Origin: UBA5796 sp040752455
GTDB taxonomy: Bacteria > Chloroflexota > Anaerolineae > Anaerolineales > Villigracilaceae
DNA: 64,000 nt
Assembly: GCA_049324115.1 (NCBI GenBank)
Contig: JBMOMN010000006.1
Span: 62,001 to 126,000, forward strand
Direction of reading: 5' to 3'
Part shown: positions 16,458 through 25,010 of the stretch, piece by piece
Layout of the letters: every line of letters begins with the position of its first letter
How positions within the stretch are numbered: position 1 is the stretch's first letter
Notes under the pieces: generated by a model
The model's input: only the letters and a program-made list of their open reading frames with translations
What the model was told of the DNA's origin: nothing
Databases searched by the model: none
Made by a program: the position numbers and the translations under genes

Positions 16458-17300
16458 ATGAATAAGAGAATGAAAAAGAACACAGGCGTTGATACCCGTC
16501 ATTATTTCGTGGACGAGGGCGGCGATGGCACGTTGTTTGCCAGTAAAGGCAAAGTGATCATTGGAACGCCGGGCTGCTCACGATTCTTTATGCTGGGCTT
16601 GCTCGATATACTCGACCCTGCCACACTCCAGGTTCGTATGGATGCCTTGCGCACCCAATTACTTAACGACCCTTATTTCAAGAATGTCCCTTCCATGCAG
16701 CCCGCCGGCGGCAAAACCGCTCTGGCGTTTCATGCCAAAGATGATTTGCCCGAAGTTCGCCGGGAGGTATTTAATCTCTTGCGCGACCTGAACGGTTTAC
16801 GCTTTTTTGCTGTTGTAACTGATAAGTTCAGCATGCTTGAATTCGTTCGTCAGCAAAACCAGCGCAAGCCGAGCTACCGGTATAACCCCAATGAGTTGTA
16901 CGACTATTTAGTCAGACGGCTGTTCAAAGACCGTCTTCATCAGGATGGTAGTTATGAAATCATGTTTTCTAAACGCGGCAAGGCAGACCGCACTGCCGCG
17001 CTTAAGGGCGCATTGGAAGCCGCCCGCTTGCGATTTGCCGCACAATGGAATGTGACCAGCAATGCGCCTATTCACGTGGGGGCAGGCATGCCGCAAAATC
17101 ACGCTGGCTTGCAGGCGGTAGATTATTTCACTTGGGCGTTACAGCGGTTATTCGAATCGGGTGAAGACCGCTATGTGGCGTATTTATGGTCTTCGTTCCA
17201 TCTGGTGCAGGATATTGACGACCAGCGTCATGCAGGTTACGGCGTGTATTACACACAAAAAAAGCCGCTCAATGCGGCGGCACTCGCGTGGAGAAATTAA
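16458..17300 (+). CDS. DUF3800 domain protein
   Basis: The 280-residue protein shows the DUF3800 layout: YFVDEGGDGTLF at the N-terminus (a conserved acidic strand), a middle region with FFAVVTDK, and a late segment GLQAVDYFTWALQRLFESG with the second conserved Asp. The two Asp-containing motifs suggest an RNase-H-like fold, but no activity is known. DUF3800 genes are frequent in mobile and defence-related regions. Start choice is uncertain: ATG 16470 is also possible. Confidence 0.75.
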   Translation: MNKRMKKNTGVDTRHYFVDEGGDGTLFASKGKVIIGTPGCSRFFMLGLLDILDPATLQVRMDALRTQLLNDPYFKNVPSMQPAGGKTALAFHAKDDLPEVRREVFNLLRDLNGLRFFAVVTDKFSMLEFVRQQNQRKPSYRYNPNELYDYLVRRLFKDRLHQDGSYEIMFSKRGKADRTAALKGALEAARLRFAAQWNVTSNAPIHVGAGMPQNHAGLQAVDYFTWALQRLFESGEDRYVAYLWSSFHLVQDIDDQRHAGYGVYYTQKKPLNAAALAWRN

Positions 17301-17422
17301 AAAACCAGTGGATATAGGACTGCGCAGACCGTAGCCTTGCAATCACACGGCATGGAGCCGATTTTTGTCCGCTGGCAGTTTCATTATAACTGGATTTGTC
17401 CGGTTTTCAAGAAGGAATCTTT

Positions 17423-17584
17423 TGGTGATTACCCACATCTTGGCGCAACCCGATTCGGCGGACTAAAGTCCTGCCTCAGTACATGAAAGTCGGATAAATC
17501 CGACTCGGAGCACCAGTCCAAAGGACTTTCACGAACTGAGCAGGCGGCTTTAGCCCCGCGATTCCGAGTTGTGGGTAATTACCA
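17423..17584. mobile_element. MITE-like palindromic element, copy 1
   Basis: Terminal inverted repeats TGGTGATTACCCACA (left) and TGTGGGTAATTACCA (right), with inner inverted segments (GACTAAAG and CTTTAG; GAAAGTC and GACTTTC). It has no coding capacity and is shared with the copy at 28590-28717. No target duplication is recognised around this copy. It fills most of the 348-bp gap between the DUF3800 and DUF433 genes. Confidence 0.8.
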
Positions 17585-17595
17585 GAGACGCACAC

Positions 17596-17624
17596 TTGCG
17601 AAAATCAGCAGAGATTTTTATAAT
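17596..17624 (+). promoter_or_regulatory. Promoter of the DUF433 gene
   Basis: TTGCGA (17596-17601), 17-bp spacer, TATAAT (17619-17624). The -35 box begins 12 bp after the MITE-like element. Confidence 0.65.
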
Positions 17625-17648
17625 CAAAGCGAGTGAAAGAGAGACAAT

Positions 17649-17930
17649 ATGGCGAAGTTGATTACTGAGACAGTTGGGAACGAGTCTTATCAATATTACC
17701 CGCTGGGAAAGCATGTGGTCCGCGCACTCGGGGTATGTGGCGGGTGGCCCACTTTCAAATATACGCGGATCGAAATCACGGGGACGCTCGACCGCCTGGC
17801 GGCAGGCGAGACTTTGGACGAAATCATCGCCGGTTATCGGGACAAGGTCTCCCGCGAGGCGGTCGTCGAAGCCATTCAGGTAATCGCCAACCAGTTTGTC
17901 AAATCCCTGCCTCGATTGGAGACAGCCTGA
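17649..17930 (+). CDS. DUF433 antitoxin-like protein
   Basis: The 93-residue protein has the DUF433 core: RIEITGTLDRLAAGETLDEII, then YRDKVSREAVVEAIQVI. DUF433 proteins are helix-turn-helix antitoxins usually followed by a DUF5615 (PIN-like) toxin. Here the stop codon overlaps an ATG by one base, in the way such pairs are coupled, but the second reading frame ends after six codons. The gene therefore appears to be an orphaned antitoxin. Confidence 0.8.
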   Translation: MAKLITETVGNESYQYYPLGKHVVRALGVCGGWPTFKYTRIEITGTLDRLAAGETLDEIIAGYRDKVSREAVVEAIQVIANQFVKSLPRLETA

Positions 17931-17950
17931 TGATCGTTCTAGACGAATAA
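17930..17950 (+). pseudogene. Remnant of a DUF5615-type toxin start (six codons)
   Basis: The frame coupled to the DUF433 stop reads M-I-V-L-D-E and then TAA. M-x-V/L-L-D-E is the typical beginning of DUF5615 PIN-like toxins (first catalytic Asp). Nothing further of the toxin follows; a terminator belonging to the opposite-strand RRM gene begins 16 bp later. Confidence 0.5.
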
Positions 17951-17965
17951 TAATTTCACCCATCA

Positions 17966-17999
17966 CTAAAAAATTCGGCGGGCCTGATGGCCCGCCGAA
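17966..17999 (-). terminator. Terminator of the RRM protein gene
   Basis: On the minus strand a stem TTCGGCGGGCC / GGCCCGCCGAA (11 bp, loop ATCA) is followed by a T run (AAAAAA on the plus strand, 17968-17973). Confidence 0.85.
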
Positions 18000-18021
18000 C
18001 GGTTGATTCGGGCGAATGATT

Positions 18022-18411
18022 TTAGTACCCGCGGTCGCGTCCGCCGCCGCGGTTGCGATCGCCGCCGCCACGATTGCGGTCGCCGTAGCCGCCGCGTCCA
18101 CCGCCGCTGCCATAGCCGCCGCGGCCGCCGCCATAACCGCCGCGGCCGCCGCCGGGACGTTCCTCACGCGGGCGGGCGATGTTCACCTTCAGTTCGCGCT
18201 CGGCGAACTGGTAGCCGTTGAACATACTGATAGCTTTCTGGGCCTCGGCCTGGCTGCCCATTTCGACAAAGGCAAAGCCTTTCGACCGGCCACTGTCCCG
18301 GTCTTTGATCAACGCGACAGAAGTGACCGCCCCGGCCTGGGTAAACAGGGTCCGCAGATCGTCTTCAGTGGTCGAATACGACAAATTACCAACGTACAAC
18401 TTCGAATCCAT
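18022..18411 (-). CDS. Glycine-rich RNA-binding protein with one RRM
   Basis: A 129-residue protein. Residues 1-80 form an RNA recognition motif with RNP2 (KLYVGNLSYS) and RNP1 (SKGFAFVEM). The rest is a low-complexity Gly/Arg/Tyr tail of GGRGGYG and RNRGG units. This is the type seen in cyanobacterial Rbp and in many other bacteria, often cold-induced. Start at 18411, after GAGGAGAAGTAAAG. An extended -10 (TGATATACT on the minus strand, 18521-18529) lies about 110 bp upstream, leaving a long 5' leader as in cold-shock genes. Confidence 0.92.
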   Translation of the reverse strand: MDSKLYVGNLSYSTTEDDLRTLFTQAGAVTSVALIKDRDSGRSKGFAFVEMGSQAEAQKAISMFNGYQFAERELKVNIARPREERPGGGRGGYGGGRGGYGSGGGRGGYGDRNRGGGDRNRGGGRDRGY

Positions 18412-18520
18412 TTCTTTACTTCTCCTCAATTACGCCGTTCTCAGCGGCTTGTGAATGACGCCACCAGCACATTCAGCAGGATTGGTGGCTTATGACGATC
18501 ATCCTGTTTCAGGCAAATCG

Positions 18521-18529
18521 AGTATATCA
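18521..18529 (-). promoter_or_regulatory. Extended -10 promoter for the RRM gene
   Basis: TGATATACT on the minus strand; no clear -35 box. It is divergent from the rpsB promoter. Confidence 0.5.
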
Positions 18530-18586
18530 CGCTGTGCGGGCTTGTGTTATCCCGGATTTGCCCCGAATTTCTTGTCAATCCGGCGC

Positions 18587-18616
18587 TGGACGGAAACCCA
18601 ACGCCTGTGATATACT
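18587..18616 (+). promoter_or_regulatory. Promoter of the rpsB operon, with a 160-nt leader
   Basis: TGGACG (18587-18592), 18-bp spacer, extended -10 TGATATACT ending at 18616. The transcript would carry about 155 nt of leader before rpsB with several G+C-rich inverted segments, a plausible site for S2 autoregulation. No gene is seen in 18430-18776. Confidence 0.5.
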
Positions 18617-18776
18617 TGCGCCCGCTCCGCCAATGGAGCCAATCTGCCCAGGGCAGGCATGAAATTGCCCAATCTCACACGCTTCTGGACCGGCCGGTGC
18701 GTGCTGCGGACCTGATGGACGCAGTCGCCGGACGGGATGAAGGAAGCGGAGGCCAAACGCGAAGGAGGTTTCCCCT

Positions 18777-19709
18777 ATGGCCGTTATTTCTATGAAGGCC
18801 CTGCTTGAGAGCGGCGTCCACTTCGGGCATCGCACCAACAAGTGGGACCCGCGCATGAAACCGTTCATCTTCACCGAGCGCAACGGTATTCATATCATTG
18901 ACTTGCAACAGACAGTCAAGTCGCTCAACCTGGCGTACAATTTCATCCGTGATATGGTGGCCCAGGGCGGCGTCATCCTGTTTGCCGGCACCAAGCGCCA
19001 GGCTCAGGAAACGATCGCCGAGGAAGCCGCCCGCTGCGGCATGCCCTTCGTGACCGAACGCTGGCTGGGCGGCATGCTCACCAACTGGTCCACGATCTAC
19101 CAGCGCCTCCAGGAACTGGAACGGCTGGAGCGCCTGCGCGACAGCGGCGAAATCAACCGCCTGACCAAAAAGGAAGGCCTGATGATCCAGCGCGAGATTG
19201 ACCGCCTGGAGTTGCGCCTGGCCGGCATCCGCAACATGAAGCGCCTGCCCGACATCCTGTTCGTGGTGGATGTCTCCCGCGAGGAGGCCGCCGTCCACGA
19301 GGCCAACCTGCTCGACATCCCGGTGGTGGCGCTGGTGGATACCAATTGCAACCCATCCAACATTGATTACGTCATCCCGTCCAACGACGACGCCATCCGG
19401 GCCATCAAACTGCTGGTCGCCAAGATAGCCGACGCGGTCCTGGAAGGCAAGGCCGTGCGCAAGGACGAGGGGACCGGCGAGGAAGAAGCCAAACCCGCCG
19501 CGGCTCCGGCCCGCCGCCCGGCCCGCCCCGTTCCCGTAATGGACGAGGACGAACTCGAGGACGAGGACCTGCTGGGCGAGGCCACCCTGGCCAAGATCAG
19601 CCGCAAGGCCGAGGAAGAAACAGTAGAAGCTGAAGAAGCTGTCGAAGCCGTGGAAGTGGCTGACGAGAGCGACGCCGGCGAAGCGACTGAAACCGCCGAT
19701 AGCGAATAA
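18777..19709 (+). CDS. rpsB: 30S ribosomal protein S2, with acidic C-terminal extension
   Basis: The first 230 residues are ordinary S2: MKALLESGVHFGHRTNKWDPRMKPFI, ILFAGTKRQAQETI, RWLGGMLTNW, DILFVVDVSREEAAVHEA and VDTNCNPSNIDYVIPSNDDA. A further 75 or so residues form a Pro/Ala-rich linker and a very acidic tail (EDELEDEDLLGE, then Glu/Ala repeats), longer than in most bacteria. Start ATG 18777 follows GGAGG. It heads the rpsB-tsf-pyrH block. Confidence 0.97.
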   Translation: MAVISMKALLESGVHFGHRTNKWDPRMKPFIFTERNGIHIIDLQQTVKSLNLAYNFIRDMVAQGGVILFAGTKRQAQETIAEEAARCGMPFVTERWLGGMLTNWSTIYQRLQELERLERLRDSGEINRLTKKEGLMIQREIDRLELRLAGIRNMKRLPDILFVVDVSREEAAVHEANLLDIPVVALVDTNCNPSNIDYVIPSNDDAIRAIKLLVAKIADAVLEGKAVRKDEGTGEEEAKPAAAPARRPARPVPVMDEDELEDEDLLGEATLAKISRKAEEETVEAEEAVEAVEVADESDAGEATETADSE

Positions 19710-19728
19710 TTTTGTAAAAGGCTGCAAC

Positions 19729-20334
19729 ATGGAAATTACTACCGAAATGATCAAAGAACTGCGCGGCGCCACCGGGGCCGGGATCCTGGACTGCCGCAAG
19801 GCCCTGACCGAAGCCAACGGCGATTTCGAGAAGGCCGTGGACTGGCTGCGCGAAAAAGGCATGGCCACGGCGGCCAAGCGGGCCGACCGCGAGGCCTCGA
19901 ACGGCATGGTGGAATTGTACTCGCACGGCGGCGGACGCGTGGGCGTAATGGTCGAGGTCAACTGCGAGACGGATTTTGTCGCCCGCTCTGAGGACTTCCG
20001 CACCTTCGCCCACGAGGTGGCCCTGCAGATCGCGGCCAGCGCCCCGCGCTACATCAACGCCAGCGAGATCCCGCAGGCCGAACTCGACCACGAGGCCGAG
20101 ATCGCCCGCGCCCGCGCTGCCGAAGAAGGCAAGCCCGAAAAGATCTTCGACCGCATCGTCGAGGGCCGGCTGGAAAAGTACAAGGACGAAGTCTGCCTGC
20201 TGCGCCAGGCGTACATCCGCGACGAAAGCCTGACCATCGAGAAGCTGCTCCACGAGCAGATCGGCAAGATCGGCGAAAACATCGTCGTCCGCCGTTTCCA
20301 GCGATGGGAACTCGGTGAGAGCGTCGGTGAGTAA
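19729..20334 (+). CDS. tsf: Translation elongation factor Ts
   Basis: A 201-residue EF-Ts, the nucleotide exchange factor of EF-Tu. The N-terminal TDF-type motif is clear (IKELRGATGAGILDCRKAL), as is VEVNCETDFVARSEDF in the core. The protein is the short form, like Thermus, with one core repeat rather than the longer E. coli form. It starts 19 bp after rpsB and is followed by a terminator, so pyrH may need read-through or its own promoter. Confidence 0.96.
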   Translation: MEITTEMIKELRGATGAGILDCRKALTEANGDFEKAVDWLREKGMATAAKRADREASNGMVELYSHGGGRVGVMVEVNCETDFVARSEDFRTFAHEVALQIAASAPRYINASEIPQAELDHEAEIARARAAEEGKPEKIFDRIVEGRLEKYKDEVCLLRQAYIRDESLTIEKLLHEQIGKIGENIVVRRFQRWELGESVGE

Positions 20335-20338
20335 ATTG

Positions 20339-20368
20339 AAAGGCCAACCCAACCGGTTGGCCTTTTTT
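20339..20368 (+). terminator. Terminator between tsf and pyrH
   Basis: An 11-bp stem AAAGGCCAACC / GGTTGGCCTTT with a 5-nt loop, then TTTTTT shared with the stem end. Confidence 0.85.
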
Positions 20369-20399
20369 ACAACATGTTTCCAGATCAAAAAGGAGTTTT

Positions 20400-21119
20400 A
20401 TGGCGAGCGAACTTAAGTACAAACGTATCCTGCTGAAACTCAGCGGCGAGGCCCTGGGCGGCGAAGACGGCTTCGGGATTGACATCAGCGAAGCCGACGC
20501 AATTGCCAAACGCATCAAGGACGTGTATGAATTAGGCGTCGAGATCGCCATCGTGATCGGGGCGGGCAACCTGTGGCGCGGCAAGCAAGGCCTCAAGCGC
20601 GGCATGGACCGGGCCACCGCGGATTACATGGGCATGCTGGCGACCGTGATGAACGCCCTGGCACTGATGGACGCCCTCGAACGGCAGGGCGTTTACACCC
20701 GGGTCCAGTCGGCGATCGAGATGCGGGCCGTGGCCGAACCGTACATCCGCCGCCGGGCCATCCGTCACCTGGAGAAGGGCCGCGTGGTCATCTTCAGCGC
20801 CGGGACCGGCAACCCGTATTTCTCCACCGACACGGCCGCCGCGCTGCGGGCGACCGAGATCGGGGCCGAGGTGGTCATCAAAGCCACAAAGGTGGACGGC
20901 GTGTACGACTCCGACCCCAAGAAGAACCCGGATGCCGTAAAATTCGCCGAACTGGCTTACATTGACGTGCTCAACCGCCGCCTGGAGGTGATGGACAGCA
21001 CCGCCATTTCGCACTGCATGGAGAACAACATCCCCATCCTGGTGCTCAACCTGTGGGATGCGAACGCCCTGCACAGCGCCCTGATGGGCGAAAAGGTCGG
21101 GACGCTGGTGACAGGCTGA
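20400..21119 (+). CDS. pyrH: Uridylate kinase
   Basis: A 239-residue UMP kinase of the amino-acid-kinase fold, making UDP for pyrimidine supply. Motifs: RILLKLSGEALGG (phosphate loop), IVIGAGNLWRGK, DYMGMLATVMNALAL, FSAGTGNPYFSTDTAAALRA and KATKVDGVYDSDPKKNP. The last gene of the block before the A+T-rich island; normally frr follows immediately. Confidence 0.97.
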   Translation: MASELKYKRILLKLSGEALGGEDGFGIDISEADAIAKRIKDVYELGVEIAIVIGAGNLWRGKQGLKRGMDRATADYMGMLATVMNALALMDALERQGVYTRVQSAIEMRAVAEPYIRRRAIRHLEKGRVVIFSAGTGNPYFSTDTAAALRATEIGAEVVIKATKVDGVYDSDPKKNPDAVKFAELAYIDVLNRRLEVMDSTAISHCMENNIPILVLNLWDANALHSALMGEKVGTLVTG

Positions 21120-21230
21120 AGTTTGGGGAAAATTCGCCCCTCATGCTCTTGCTCTCTTGTGTTTGGCGAAGAGCATGGGGGGATGTCTTATTCATTATCA
21201 CCAAAGCGGTCTTTCTTGAACTTAAAAGTG

Positions 21231-21941
21231 TCAAGACCCATTAGAAGAAAGAATTGTGAGAGACTCGATCATCGCATCAACTTCTTTCAACAATGCCTGA
21301 AACTCTGGCTGGTTATACTGGGCTGTCGGAATTGAAATTTCAAACACAAACAGGCGTGCTGGCCTCTTGTCTTGCGATTCGTAGCGGATAAAATAACGTT
21401 GGACAGCCTGGTCGTTACGAGTGGCTAATGTCACTAAAACTTGCTGGTCGCCAATAATTTTGGTGGATTTTTCTTGCAAGATAGTATCGTCATTTTCGAT
21501 TTCCAAATCCGCGTTCTTGAGCGACAAGCCTTCTGTAAACTGCGCCCAAACCGATATGCGCGAGGCGGAATTGTTCCCAGGCTGAAATCCAACCCAGCCG
21601 CGCCGGTTGGTTCCTTCAGCCGGTCCCAGCAAAGAAGTTTCCCATTCTGCTGGGAAAAGCAGGCTATATTCTATTGGGGTCGACATCCTCATGATGAGCT
21701 TGCATAATCCAATCTCTCCCGACGATTGGATCATGAAGGTGTCAGTATTCATAAAAGGAACATCATTCGGATTAACGAGACAGTCCACCCGGATTGGTGT
21801 TGCGATCGCGGTAGATGTTTCGATCGCCGGAACAGTGTTAACGAGAGGGGGCAGCGATGTATTGGATGGGGTAACGGTGGGAGATGGTGCACAGGCACTA
21901 AGCAATAAAAGGCACGAAATCAAACTAGCTGAGGTTTTCAT
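21231..21941 (-). CDS. Lipoprotein of unknown function
   Basis: A 236-residue protein with a signal peptide ending in the lipobox LLLLSAC and a Thr/Pro/Ser-rich linker, hence membrane-anchored outside the cell. The mature part has a mixed pattern with PAEWETSLLG, a strand region, and a C-terminal helix (FQALLKEVDAMIESL) similar to small PsbP/lipid-binding-like surface proteins, but I do not recognise the family. Codon use is A+T-rich. It is the distal part of an island inserted between pyrH and frr, all on the minus strand. Confidence 0.7.
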   Translation of the reverse strand: MKTSASLISCLLLLSACAPSPTVTPSNTSLPPLVNTVPAIETSTAIATPIRVDCLVNPNDVPFMNTDTFMIQSSGEIGLCKLIMRMSTPIEYSLLFPAEWETSLLGPAEGTNRRGWVGFQPGNNSASRISVWAQFTEGLSLKNADLEIENDDTILQEKSTKIIGDQQVLVTLATRNDQAVQRYFIRYESQDKRPARLFVFEISIPTAQYNQPEFQALLKEVDAMIESLTILSSNGS

Positions 21942-22064
21942 GTCATCATCCTCGCAGATAAGTAATGTTGAATTGAGATTGGCTCTAATGAAATCTCAAA
22001 GCGAATCACATTTTTGGGACGCATACACTTGGAAAACATAAGTAGAGCACCGCCTAAACTACAT

Positions 22065-23222
22065 TTATCGGATGTCACTTCTCCTGATAAACTTTATAGC
22101 ATCAACTCCTATCTTATTATTGGCAGGATCGGTATAACCGCTAAAATAGGCGGCGTCAACAACTTTTACATAGCCTTTGCCTGCCAAAAAATAGTAGATA
22201 CCAAGGCTAACCCATTTATTTGTTGTATAGTTCTGATCAACTATTATTGTTCTATTCCCACCATTATAGTAGACAGTATACCTTACTGCTCCGCTTGTAG
22301 CGTTGGCATCGGGAATCCATACAAACACCTCATAGTTATTGCTAGACGCTATTTTAGCTCCAGGCACCCATTTTGCTTGATAATCAACCGTTGTCCCATT
22401 TGTGTAAGTGTAAAACATATGCCCACCGCTTCCTATGTTTACGCCTTCCCAATAAGGGCAATTCACACCAGTAGCGTCGGCAGAACACCATTTTTTGAAT
22501 TTTGCTGTATTTGTGACCGAATCTTGAATTATAAATGAGCCATAGTTCGTTGGTTGTCCGACAACAGGGCTGCTCTTCCACAAATTTACACTTTGAACAC
22601 CGCTTTTGACCCTCCACGGATCTGTCTGGCCTGTGGCAAAACCCTTTGGATCGGTAGGGAGCCATTGCGAGTTTGAATTTAATACTCTCACTTCAAAGTG
22701 TAAGTGAGGGGCATCGCTACTACCTGTATTGCCACTAGTTCCTATTTGTCCCTTTTGAGCAACGCTGTCACCAGTCTTTACTAATATGGCACTCAAATGA
22801 CAATATATGGTTTGGTGGTTGGGTGTAATGTTCGTATGAGCAAGTTTGACGAATAATCCACAGCCATAACTATGATCCGTAGGGTCATTCCATTGGGCTT
22901 GTACAACTGAGCCACTGGCAGAGGCTAGAATAGGTTTCCAATTCATGAGATAATCATACCCAGCATGACCTGTATATCTTACAGATTGGGCTGATCCGCC
23001 TTGATACGTAACCACTCCTAGATTATCGCCAGTGTATCCATAAAGATTTGTAGGAATATCATGGTCGAAGTAACTATAAATTGCCAAAGTTGATCCATAA
23101 TAAGGGTTGGTCAGAAATGGCACCGTCGCTGCTCGTGCTGTCTGTTGTCCGAACAAGAAAAAGGAGCCGATTAACAGAAGCCAAGTTGCCCATTGAAGCA
23201 AAATCCGTATTTTGCGTAACAT
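22065..23222 (-). CDS. Secreted M23-family metallopeptidase with C-terminal CBM-like domain
   Basis: A 385-residue exported protein (signal peptide ending near ARAA). Residues about 65-190 are an M23 (LytM-type) zinc peptidase: TGHAGYDYLMNW with the HxxxD ligands and PHLHFEVR with the last His. The C-terminal 180 residues (FKKWCSADATGVNCPYWEGV..., VFVWIPDANATSGAVRYTVY, KVVDAAYFSGYTDPANNKIGVDAIKFI) look like a beta-sandwich of the golvesin/CBM type. Start ATG 23222 follows GAGG at 6 bases. It directly follows the beta-propeller gene, 11 bp apart. Confidence 0.88.
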   Translation of the reverse strand: MLRKIRILLQWATWLLLIGSFFLFGQQTARAATVPFLTNPYYGSTLAIYSYFDHDIPTNLYGYTGDNLGVVTYQGGSAQSVRYTGHAGYDYLMNWKPILASASGSVVQAQWNDPTDHSYGCGLFVKLAHTNITPNHQTIYCHLSAILVKTGDSVAQKGQIGTSGNTGSSDAPHLHFEVRVLNSNSQWLPTDPKGFATGQTDPWRVKSGVQSVNLWKSSPVVGQPTNYGSFIIQDSVTNTAKFKKWCSADATGVNCPYWEGVNIGSGGHMFYTYTNGTTVDYQAKWVPGAKIASSNNYEVFVWIPDANATSGAVRYTVYYNGGNRTIIVDQNYTTNKWVSLGIYYFLAGKGYVKVVDAAYFSGYTDPANNKIGVDAIKFIRRSDIR

Positions 23223-23233
23223 TGTGAGCCTCA

Positions 23234-24463
23234 CTAATTATTGACCGAAACAATCAAGGGATGATTCTTATTTTGTCCATCGGTTGTGATCTGCTGTAGA
23301 ATTCCATCGCTGTCCAATACCCATACTTCGGAGGCTCCTCCACCGCGATTGGAAACAAAGAAAATACTGCCGTCTGATGATAATGAGATATCTAATTGCT
23401 TTGAGCCATTGGCAGAGACAAGTTCGGTAACTCGACCTGTGCTCAGCTCAACAGATTGGATACTGCTTATCAAAGCATCAGGTTCATAATTGGCGTTATT
23501 ATCCTGCGGGTTGCCTCTCTCGACAAAATAGAGTTTTTTTCCGTCCGCGCTAAATACCGGTTCTTGACCGTGACCGCCGTCAATTGACGTGGAAAGCAAT
23601 TTTAAATTTGAACCGTCGGCATTCACGATCCATAATCCGCCTTGCTGAAATGGTATAGGAGAATCCAACATTTCGGTAAATGCAACCTGCTCGCCATTTG
23701 GCGACCAGATAATGTACCCAACGACGCCATATGCATCAACGTGAACCTGCCTCGTAGCATTATTTGATAAATCCATCATCCATAACTCACTGCCAAATCC
23801 CATTCCTCTGCTATAAGCATAAGCAATCTGGTTGCCATCCGGTGAGACCGCCACGTCGAGCAAGCCTTCGTATGGTAGGTCAGGAATATCAATACGTGTA
23901 TGCTCTTTCGTATGAACATCAAGGAACCATAAACCGGGATCAGCGACATAGGCATCCTCTACTTTCAATATTAGATGTTTGTTGTCTGGATGCCATCCGA
24001 GTAAGTGCGAGAAACTGTTTTTTAGAACAAGAGACAGGCGCCCAGTATGCAAATTTATCATCCAGGTAGTCGGATAAATATCACTGTACGCTTCTATTGC
24101 GATAAACTTCTTGTCAGGCGAAGGTATCACCTTGCTGATTTTTAATCTGGCTTTGCCAGCCAATGTAACTTGATTTAAAGTTTCGGTCCCCCATTGCGTT
24201 TTTCTGTTTCCAGCATTACTCTTGAATATCTTTGCTATTGTGAAAGTCGAACTAACAGTCGTGTCGTAAATCAGAACCGGGTCTGTGTTCTTAACCGCTT
24301 GAAAGGAAATTTCGGATTGCGGCTGGTTATCTGAAAATGTCATAACCTGCAATGGGGTATATGCCGATCGAAGGAATAAAATTTATGCCGCAACAAAGCA
24401 AAATATTGCGGCGTAAAATCGGTAGGCTTCACTTTTCTGAGAAGCGCTGTTTTTTACCTTCAT
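23234..24463 (-). pseudogene. TolB-like beta-propeller protein, interrupted by an in-frame stop in the N-terminal membrane segment
   Basis: The best start is ATG 24463, just after GGAGGAAACC. It reads M-K-V-K-N-S-A-S-Q-K, then a hydrophobic stretch FYAAIFCFVAA, then TAA (24383-24385), then continues in the same frame with ILFLRSAYTPLQVM and the full propeller. The propeller has PD40-type repeats: SPDKKFIAIEAYSD, SPDGNQIAYAY, SPNGEQVAFTE, SADGKKLYFVE, SSDGSIFFVS. Without the stop it would be about 409 residues. Reinitiation at TTG 24352 or ATG 24343 would give a protein without its signal anchor. Confidence 0.7.
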
Positions 24464-24695
24464 GGTTTCCTCCATAATTTTTGATAGCGAATTTTGACAT
24501 TGAATACAGCGTAAAGAAAGTAATTGCATAATTTAGCGAAGTGAAAACTTCAAGAAACTTCGTTTACGGTGTATTGAATATTGTGTGTGTGATAGTTGCC
24601 AATAATTACCTCCTTCGGCTTTTTGTACGAGTGCGATTGCACTAATATTTTATCCCCCCCCGCTATCTCTTTGTCAACTCTCAGTTTGGAAAATT

Positions 24696-24848
24696 CAGGG
24701 CTTGCTTAAAGTCCGAGATGTGTCACTCTGAAGAGCCGGCCAGGGAAACGAAGTGTCTCTCGAACGGTGAAAGAGATGCTTCGTTACGTTCAGCATGACA
24801 TGGCCAGAGTATTTCGGTTGCGAAAGTGCTGACTTTAAGCAAGCCCTG
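24696..24848. mobile_element. MITE-like element with perfect 18-bp terminal inverted repeats
   Basis: CAGGGCTTGCTTAAAGTC at 24696-24713 and its exact reverse complement at 24831-24848. The 117-bp interior is non-coding. Lies in the 547-bp gap 24464-25010, which otherwise holds A+T-rich sequence, a C tract (24655-24662) and no convincing gene. Confidence 0.75.
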
Positions 24849-25010
24849 TGGAAAATTTTGATCTGCACCAAAGTAAGTAATCAGTACAAACGCCGTGAGC
24901 GAGTCTCTCAATCCGCTTCAAAAACTCGCCGCTTCGGGTGGGGGCGTAGCATTTTTTGAGGTTTTAGGGTATCCTTATGCCAACGAATTTTACGCAGCCA
25001 GGAGGCCGAG

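Noticed and set aside
24564..24602. A 12-codon reading frame on the minus strand with GGAGG before a TTG
   Set aside because: Could be a leader peptide, but the length is too small and there is no attenuator or family support.
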